From contig MU260054.1 of the NCBI GenBank assembly GCA_020310875.1, positions 1 through 64,000 of the forward strand: DNA of 64,000 bases, written 5' to 3'. The notes under the pieces are model-generated. The model did not search any database and was not told the DNA's origin. It worked only from the letters and a program-made list of their open reading frames with translations. Positions 58,701 to 64,000 of the stretch are shown here, piece by piece. The position numbers were made by a program, and so were the translations under genes. Source of the stretch: Ceratopteris richardii. Taxonomy: Eukaryota; Streptophyta; Polypodiopsida; Polypodiales; Pteridaceae. Each line of letters begins with the position of its first letter. Within the stretch, counting starts at the first letter, position 1.

Positions 58701-59959
58701 GGAATAGTAGGAACATAAAGTACCTTACTCAGAAGTGTACTTCCATTCTTTGTCTTCACTGATCCAATGCTCTCCACTTTATGTTTGGTATTGTCACCTG
58801 TTTGAACTGTATGTCCATTCACCCTTGCTTCCATATCAGTCATCAAGGATAGATTCCCACTCAGATGGTTGCTACACCCTGAGTCAATATAAAACACTCT
58901 TTGATCTTCTCCCATTGATTCATGAGTTGCATTCAAGATAAGAGTCATGTCATCCTTCTGATCTGATGCATAATTGTAATAATTATTGTTGTAGGACTGA
59001 GATTGGAAGTTTCTTCCACCTCCTCTACCATATGATGTCCTACCACCTCTTCCTCTGAAATTGCCTCTTTGGTTTCTGCCTCCTCTACCTCTTTGATTAT
59101 AACTCTGATTGTTGTATCCTCCACTTTGATTGTTATACCAACAATCATTTGCCAAATGATTTGTTCTGCCACAAATCCAACAAGCTTTAGCATTATCTTT
59201 GTTCTTACCTCCTCTTCCTTTACCTCTGAAATTTGTCTTCCCTTTTGTGAAGTTGGCTTGATTTGAATTCCCTTCATCCTCATTTGATTGCTTTCCCTTG
59301 CCATTCTTTTTCTTGTCCTTGGAGTACATAGCTTGACTTGTACTTCTATCATTATCTCCTTTAAGATCCTGCTCAAAGGTTAGCATGTGTCCTAGCAATT
59401 GATTAAGGTCAGGAGTAAAATGATCAAGTGACAACTCTATGGACAAGATAAACGGCTTCCACTTCTCATCACCTCTTAGACCTGTAAGTATTTGTCTTAC
59501 CAACTTTTCTTCTTCAATATCTTCATCCACTGCTCCCAAGCTATCTGCAATATCTTTCATCCTTGCCACATAATCTGAAATTGATTGGGAGCTCTTCTTC
59601 TTGAAGGTTGTGAACTCAGCCCATAGTGAGGACTTCCTAGACTTAGTTGTATTTTGGAAATGCTCTTCTAAGGCATTCCAAACATCTGTAGCACTTTCCA
59701 AACCTCTGATGTGAGGTAAAAGATAATCATTTACAGCCATGTAGATGATACTCCTTGCTTGAGCATCCTTTCTCATCCAAGTCTTCAACATTGCAAGTTC
59801 TTCCCTAGTAGGAATACTTGGATCTGCAAACTCTGGTTTTTCTTCATCTCCTGTAATAAATGATATAAGATCTTTGCTCATGAGGTGTGCTTCCATCCTC
59901 ATGGACCATGCTGGATAGTTCTCCCTATCTAGCTTATCAATCTGCAAGCTTTCTCCCAT
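55787..59959 (-). CDS. Copia G gag-pol polyprotein (1390 aa)
   Basis: A single open frame from the ATG at 59959 (MGESLQIDKLDRENYPAWSM). Order of parts: UBN2-type gag (residues about 1-210), a basic glycine-rich linker with a CCHC knuckle near 265 (CWICGRTNHLANDC), protease near 355 (FYIDSGCSNHLSGN), GAG-pre-integrase near 490 (LDLWHKRLGHFNERAIKEM), the integrase core at 550-720 (VHTDVWGPSRDY, RSDGGGEYFSKEF, YSPQQNGVAERRN), RT at 900-1150 (LDVKNAFLNGYIADEVYMEK, YVDDIIVTG) and RNase H at 1230-1370 (FSDADWAGDSDDRRSTHG, SSTEAEYKGM). The length and order are normal for a plant Copia. The product would be cleaved to capsid and enzymes in the cytoplasm, and integrase acts in the nucleus. Confidence 0.96.
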   Translation of the reverse strand: MGESLQIDKLDRENYPAWSMRMEAHLMSKDLISFITGDEEKPEFADPSIPTREELAMLKTWMRKDAQARSIIYMAVNDYLLPHIRGLESATDVWNALEEHFQNTTKSRKSSLWAEFTTFKKKSSQSISDYVARMKDIADSLGAVDEDIEEEKLVRQILTGLRGDEKWKPFILSIELSLDHFTPDLNQLLGHMLTFEQDLKGDNDRSTSQAMYSKDKKKNGKGKQSNEDEGNSNQANFTKGKTNFRGKGRGGKNKDNAKACWICGRTNHLANDCWYNNQSGGYNNQSYNQRGRGGRNQRGNFRGRGGRTSYGRGGGRNFQSQSYNNNYYNYASDQKDDMTLILNATHESMGEDQRVFYIDSGCSNHLSGNLSLMTDMEARVNGHTVQTGDNTKHKVESIGSVKTKNGSTLLSKVLYVPTIPKNLISVGQIVEKGYEVRFTNDGVYVQDPNQGYRTIIAGKKEGRLFTLKVQGNVGHALFTYGGQKVSELDLWHKRLGHFNERAIKEMSKNQVVLGLPNIERQHMVYKCEACQLGKAHKSSYNKSGYKYSNMLELVHTDVWGPSRDYSINGSRYYVLFVDDATRWITLYVIKDKSEVFKTFKHFHAYAERITGQKLKRLRSDGGGEYFSKEFDDYLWNAGIKREVTCRYSPQQNGVAERRNRTLVEFARAMMKEKNCPNYLWAEAINTATYLVNRLPCKALDGGTPYEAWWGKKPSLDHCKVFGCIAYAYVPSQLRHKLEPKAEKYVFIGYDDRQMGYRLWSPSTKQFLVTKDVTFDEQNVWYSGSPNEYTGVEEVQRKGKAKVKVCEEIVDEVDSRCRVQDHEEVGPRFDPESNEAETSRSAEIRRSTRERKEPIRYSYDTSFLTTKDYAYIVKTEEDPTTYEEAKGKQNWEKAMQEEYDALLENETWELVPRPKNQKVIGCKWVYKTKRFADGKVSRYKARLVVKGYAQTYGVDYDETFSPVAKMSTIRTLIAIATCKGWKLSQLDVKNAFLNGYIADEVYMEKPEGFMESIGSDYVCKLKRALYGLKQAPRAWNYRLVKFLNECGFQASKADSSLLVKASENGYIYMCIYVDDIIVTGTDAQGINELKKQIEKEFKISDLGNLSYFLGMQIVYTQHGVYVSQERYLKNLLIKFNMEDCKTSTTPLEVNHKLSRYGGEEFNDMKKYQSLVGSLIYATLTRPDLSYAVGVLSQFMHCPKKTHWIAAQRVLRYIKGTLSEGLYYGFTSDTRIKVFSDADWAGDSDDRRSTHGYLCYVGDKLVSWCSKKQHTVALSSTEAEYKGMVEAAKEVIWLKTLMKSFEFDHSTPIIFGDNMSSLYLAANPVFHARTKHIEIQYHFLREKVLDKEIEVMYTPTKEQVADMMTKSLDGPKLQRFKDMASIKKTEKTSIDD

Positions 59960-60165
59960 CTTGTGTCCACCTGTGTATTGAAATCTTCAAGCTTTACAAA
60001 CAATGTATGTACCTTTACTTCGAATTGAACTCCTTTTGCCTTTCTTGATGTCAATTTGTCTTCTCCCCAAGCTTTGACTCCAAGCTTTCACTTCTTGATC
60101 CTTCAAATGTTGAATCTCTTGAATCTGCAGTAGTCGGGATCCTCCTTTTCTTCAAATTGATGTCT

Positions 60166-60180
60166 CCTGCTCTGATACCA
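60166..60180 (-). other. Primer binding site of G (tRNA-iMet)
   Basis: On the minus strand TGGTATCAGAGCAGG follows the 5' LTR after one base. It is the canonical initiator tRNA-Met site. Confidence 0.94.
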
Positions 60181-60181
60181 C

Positions 60182-61214
60182 TGATGGAGAATGTTAATCT
60201 CCAAAAGAACAACTTACTCTTGTGATTAGAGCACCTCTATACCAAGAATAAGTCAAACACTTCACTAATTTAGAGGATCAATTGCTAACTTATCAGAAAT
60301 TAACAAATCTGTGAAGAAGATGAGACACAGAAAAGTCTGCTGCATTGTTCATTCACATTGACCTATCAAATCTGTAAAGTTTTTGATGAAACTTTGTACA
60401 AATCATCTCCTAGAGATTGCGCAACTATTCCAAGTTGAATTACTCCAAAAGATTAAGTATAACTTGAGAAATTGATTTCACAAGTTACCTATGTCAGAAA
60501 CTGTTATCCAAAACAGTCGACTTTACACCTGTAACTTTTAAGACTTGGTTCTCCTTGAATAGAACCCGTTTTACAAAATGCTTCTAGACATAAGTAGCTT
60601 ATCTTCCAACTTAAAGATTAAGCCCTCATTCATGCAAAACTTTAAACTGTGCTAGGAGAAATGACCAAAACATTAACTTCGAAATATGCGCCTGTTTTAG
60701 GAACCAGTGAATACACTTCACATATGAATGTTCCTACACTCTATTCACTCAGCCTGATTACAATTGGAAGCTGAAACTTTGCACAGAGGTCAAGCAACTC
60801 TCAACTTAGACTTGTACAAAAGCATTCCACAATTGATCTACTGTAGAAGGAGAACACACAGAAACATCGGGCGCAAAACTTTTCATTTACTCAGAGAAAA
60901 TACAACTGAGTGATGAGAGCAAACTCAAATTCACTTTCCTCTATCTTATGAATTCTATCTCCCTCATTCTTGACTTCTATCTAATGTCACATAAGCTCTC
61001 ATACATGCCCCGACTTTTCTCAAAGTATTTATAGATAATTTGTACATAATTCTTACTGAACAAAAGATCTAAGTCATCTATGACTATACTAATGTACATA
61101 TGTGTACACTTCTCTTGTCCTCTGAATGTAATCTTCTTCCACACTTTAGGAATTGATTCTTCCTGCATCATTTGATCTTCCAAGCCTTCAATTGGTGATT
61201 GGTATGCACCAACA
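60182..61214 (-). repeat. 5' LTR of Copia G
   Basis: A 1033-bp LTR at the right end, which is upstream for this minus-strand element. The duplication GGGAT follows at 61215-61219. Confidence 0.96.
61025..61036 (-). promoter_or_regulatory. TATA-like box in G 5' LTR
   Basis: On the minus strand ATCTATAAATAC lies about 180 bp into the LTR as transcribed. The same box is in the 3' LTR near 55590-55601. It is the likely element promoter. Confidence 0.55.
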
Positions 61215-61219
61215 GGGAT

Positions 61220-62998
61220 ACCTTAGATCTATTGCAAGTATCACATGTTTGAATGTATTCTTTGACTTCCTTTCACATCTAAGGCCACCAAAAGTCCCTA
61301 GATATGAGTTCTATTGTTTTATTCACTCCAAAATGTCCTACTGCAAGGTTGTCATGGCGTTGTTGTACTTGGATCCTGAGCTTTCCTGGAGGGACATACA
61401 ATAGGTTCTTATAGAGCAATAACCCATCCTTTTCCTGAAATTTGTTTACTTCTTAGAATTTTCCTTCTTGAGCTTTCTGCTTAACGTTACAAAACAATTC
61501 ATCCTGTGGTAGATCCTCACGGATTAATTGATTCAAGGCTGAATCTTCATGATGGATTGAAGAGATAGCTGCTAACTAGAGATGCTCAGGCTTGAGTAAT
61601 ACACTCTCTTGTTGATCAAAGGCCTCTTCACCCTTCTTTGGTGCAAGGTAAGATCTTCTGGACAAGGGCATCTGACTGACATTGTTGACGTCCTGGACGG
61701 TATGTGATGACAAAGTTAAATCTGGATAAAAATTTACAACATCTAGATTGCCTTCTATTGAGAATCCGGGTGGTCATAAAATACTCTAGGTTCTTGTGAT
61801 CTGAATACATAGTGACTTTATGAGCTGCTCCTTCTAGATTTTTACGCCATGTATCAAACCCGTCTACTATGGCAAGAAGTTCTTTATCATGAATTTCATA
61901 ATTAATTTCTAGAGGGGAAAACTTTTGTGAATGATATGCAACTGTATGTAGGTGTCCATCATCTCCATATTGGGAAAGAATGGCCCCTAGAGCAAAGTCT
62001 GATGCATCTATCTCAAGGAAGAAGGGCTTACTGGAATCAGGATGAACTAGAATTGGAGCGGTAGTAAATGTTGATTTCAAGGTCTGAAAGGGCTTTTCTG
62101 CTTCTTCGGTCCATGAGAATTTGGAGTTCCCTGTAAGCTTGGTAAGAGGTGTCACTATCTTGGAGTAATCTCTGATGAATATCCTGTAGAAATTGGCAAA
62201 CCCCAAAAAACATTGTACATCTCGAACACATGAAGGTGGTTGCCAATCAAGGATTGTCTCAATCTTCTTAGGATCCATACAAATTCCTTTATCTGATACA
62301 ATGTACCCTAAAAATTCCACTTCTGTCTTATGGAAAGAGCACTTCTCCAATTTTGCATATAATCCTTTTTCTCTTAATTTCTCTAGGACTATCTTCACAT
62401 GACATTCATGATCCTCTAGATTTTTAGAAAATGTCAAGATATCATCAAGGTATATTACAACAAAATCATCTAAATATTCTCAAAAGATATCATTCATCAT
62501 ATGTTGAAAGACAGCTGGAGCATTTGTGAGACCAAATGGCATAAATACATATTCAAAATGGCCATATCTCTTTGTGAAGAATTTTGCTTTTCCAAGGTGT
62601 TCCAAGAGCTTGGATATGAGTGGTAGAGGGTATTTGTTCTTTATAGTGACTTTATTCAATCCACGATAGTCTACACACATCCAGAGAGTCCCATCCTTCT
62701 TCTTTACAAATAAAATAGGAGCTCCTGCTGGAGACTTTGAGTGTTTGATAAACCCCTTTGCTAGATTCTCATCAATGTTCTTGCGTAGTTCTGTAAGTTC
62801 CTTTGAGGATAGTCTGTAGATTGTTCCAAAGGGCGGTTGTGCTCCCTCTTGAAGTTCTATGGCACAATCATAGGGTCTATGCTGTAGTAGGATGTCCGCA
62901 TTCTTCTTTTCAAAAACATCTTCAAAGCCTTTGTACTGATTGGGTAGCTCCACTGGATCATCTTTCTTAGGTTCTTGAGCTAGTATGGCATAGATCAT
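61220..62998 (-). pseudogene. Gypsy F RT, RNase H and integrase zinc region remnant
   Basis: Read leftwards, RT ([20 protein letters not shown] and [20 protein letters not shown] near 62700; [20 protein letters not shown] near 62530) is followed by the RT thumb (VEFLGYIVSDKGICMDPKKI near 62300), RNase H (FFLEIDASDFALGAILSQYG near 62000; YEIHDKELLAIV near 61890; ITYRPGRQQCQSDAL near 61690), a linker, and the integrase zinc-binding end (KEYIQTCDTCNR, near 61240). This is standard chromovirus order. A few breaks are present. Copia G interrupts it at 61214. Confidence 0.87.
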
Positions 62999-63070
62999 AT
63001 ATGTCGGTTCCTTCCTTACTGCATGTATGAAGGCTTTGGCTCTGACATATGTTGGGTTCTTCAGGATATC

Positions 63071-63397
63071 TCAAGGGGTGATTTTATTATTCTCCCAATT
63101 TTTTTCTGGATTATGTTTCTTTAACCACGGCATTCCGATGATAACTATATTTACTAGACCCGATATTACATTGAAACATATGTGTGAATCATGGTCACCA
63201 AGGTGTACTGTTAGTGGTATGGTTTCCATGGTTATATTCCCCGATGCTAGAGGTCGTCCATCTACTACTTCAGCTACTACTGGTCTGTTCTTTCGAGGTA
63301 CTCGAGTTCCATGTTTCTTAACAAGTCCTTCATCAATGAAACATGAGGACACTCCTGAATCTACCAGAGCTATAAGGGAAAGGGTCTTCTTAGACAT
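63071..63397 (-). pseudogene. Gypsy F aspartic protease remnant
   Basis: A 108-codon stretch with ALVDSGVSSCFIDEGLVKK (the DSG-type active site of a retroelement aspartic protease), followed by NIVIIGMPWLKKHNP, the usual IIGMPWL strand. In chromoviruses this precedes RT. Part of a broken copy. Confidence 0.83.
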
Positions 63398-63513
63398 GAT
63401 TAACTTGACATGGGCAAGACATGTTTCGACGGGTGTGGATGGAATTATGAGACCCTTTCTTATATCATAGTCTAGCTCTATGGTATCTTTTACAACTGGA
63501 CTTCCTTGTTCTC

Positions 63514-64000
63514 CTACTCTACAAGGGTGGCTGCGACTTTGTAGTTCGTTCTCTTGTTGGGAATATTAAGTGCAATGTGGCCAGGGTTTCCACAATATAG
63601 ACATAATTTGTTATCCCTCCTTCTTTTTTTCTCTTGTGGTGTTAGAAGCTGGAACCTAGTTACATCTATCTGCATAGGTTCAGGCATAGACTCATCTCTA
63701 GGAGTAGGCTGGAAAGGTTTCCATTGGCGAGGTCTTCCTTCTACTTGTTTTTCTTGTTTCCTTTCAAAAAGGCAGTCATCACATTGAATGGCTTGGTTGA
63801 TGTATTCATTCAATGTCTTCACCTCTTGCATCGTGAGTAGAAGGTCCTTCACATCATCCCTTAAGCCCCATCTAAATTGGCTTATGAAATAATCTTCATG
63901 CCAAGTGAGGTCACATATCAACTGCCTAAATTCCAATGTGTAGGTAGAGGCAGGGCAGTTATCTTGACGTAGCTTTCAAAGTTTTGTTTCTGCCACTCGA
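63514..64000 (-). pseudogene. Gypsy F gag remnant (C-terminal, cut by window edge)
   Basis: Read leftwards, this is the gag C-terminal part (ICDLTWHEDYFISQFRWGLR, TLNEYINQAIQCDD) and a zinc-knuckle segment (LCLYCGNPGHIA) near 63590. The N-terminal gag lies outside the window. At the extreme right edge the frame is not continuous. It is a fossil. Confidence 0.8.

Larger units (their letters stand above)
54746..61214 (-). mobile_element. Copia element G, young and apparently whole
   Basis: A 6469-bp Ty1/copia element on the minus strand with two 1033-bp LTRs (54746-55778 and 60182-61214) that differ at only about three positions by eye. It has the perfect duplication GGGAT (54741-54745 and 61215-61219), a canonical tRNA-iMet PBS, one uninterrupted polyprotein frame of 1390 codons and a polypurine tract. 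No break is seen. It is the youngest insertion in the window and sits inside gypsy F. H is an older relative. Confidence 0.97.
52875..64000 (-). mobile_element. Gypsy element F (chromovirus), split by Copia G, runs off the right edge
   Basis: Ty3/gypsy chromovirus on the minus strand. From the left it has the 3' LTR (about 52875-53580), a polypurine tract, the chromodomain, integrase (53581-54745), then Copia G, then the integrase zinc region, RNase H, RT, protease and the gag zinc knuckle (61220-63936). The 5' LTR and gag start lie beyond the window. It adjoins gypsy D sequence at the left. The left LTR limit is uncertain because only one LTR is visible. The coding part has about half a dozen breaks. 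Confidence 0.88.

Noticed and set aside
58945-59376. 143-codon ORF overlapping the Copia G gag
   Set aside because: Out-of-frame reading of the basic glycine-rich part of gag. The 1390-codon frame explains the region.

Overview
The window reads as nuclear DNA from a seed plant with a large, repeat-rich genome. The evidence is plant-type Copia and Ty3/gypsy elements primed by initiator tRNA-Met or tRNA-Asp-like sites, plant L1-type LINEs with DUF4283-like ORF1, a gypsy element with a chromodomain, and a group-VII-like plant ERF fragment. The species cannot be read from the sequence. I see no intact host gene and no tRNA, rRNA or CRISPR array. Almost everything is a transposable element, stacked several insertions deep.

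Layout. 1-440: unassigned. 441-9900: a Copia copy (A, +) carrying a solo LTR (521-1581, TSD ATTAT) sits at the edge of a second Copia family copy (C1, -), whose 5' LTR (8766-9900) abuts a LINE piece (K, +). 10114-12470: LINE piece J (-). 12471-13805: unassigned DNA with a 0.43 kb tandem duplication. 13806-22276: LINE I (+), split by Copia H (14679-18642, TSD TAATA). 22277-22850: unassigned. 22850-23474: start of LINE L (+). From 23475 onward lies one large nest: Copia C2 (-) in LINE L; Copia B (24038-29193, TSD TCCAT) in the C2 LTR; gypsy D (from 32348, +) against the C2 pol; gypsy E (36437-52382, TSD GAACA) in the D gag; gypsy F (from about 52875, -, running off the right edge) against D; and Copia G (54746-61214, TSD GGGAT) in the F integrase.

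The most notable object is E, a Tat-like Ty3/gypsy element of about 15.9 kb. Its two 3.9 kb LTRs each carry pieces that look like captured plant genes: purple acid phosphatase segments in scrambled order, and a long open frame with a complete AP2/ERF domain related to group VII ERFs. Because the cargo is in the LTR, each insertion holds it twice. E also has a small unrecognised acidic ORF between pol and the 3' LTR.

Relative ages judged by eye from LTR pairs: G youngest (about 0.3% difference), then E (about 2%), then B (about 4%). A, C1, C2, D, F and H are older or more damaged. The LTR elements are described as fossils: names, ends, parts and approximate state only.
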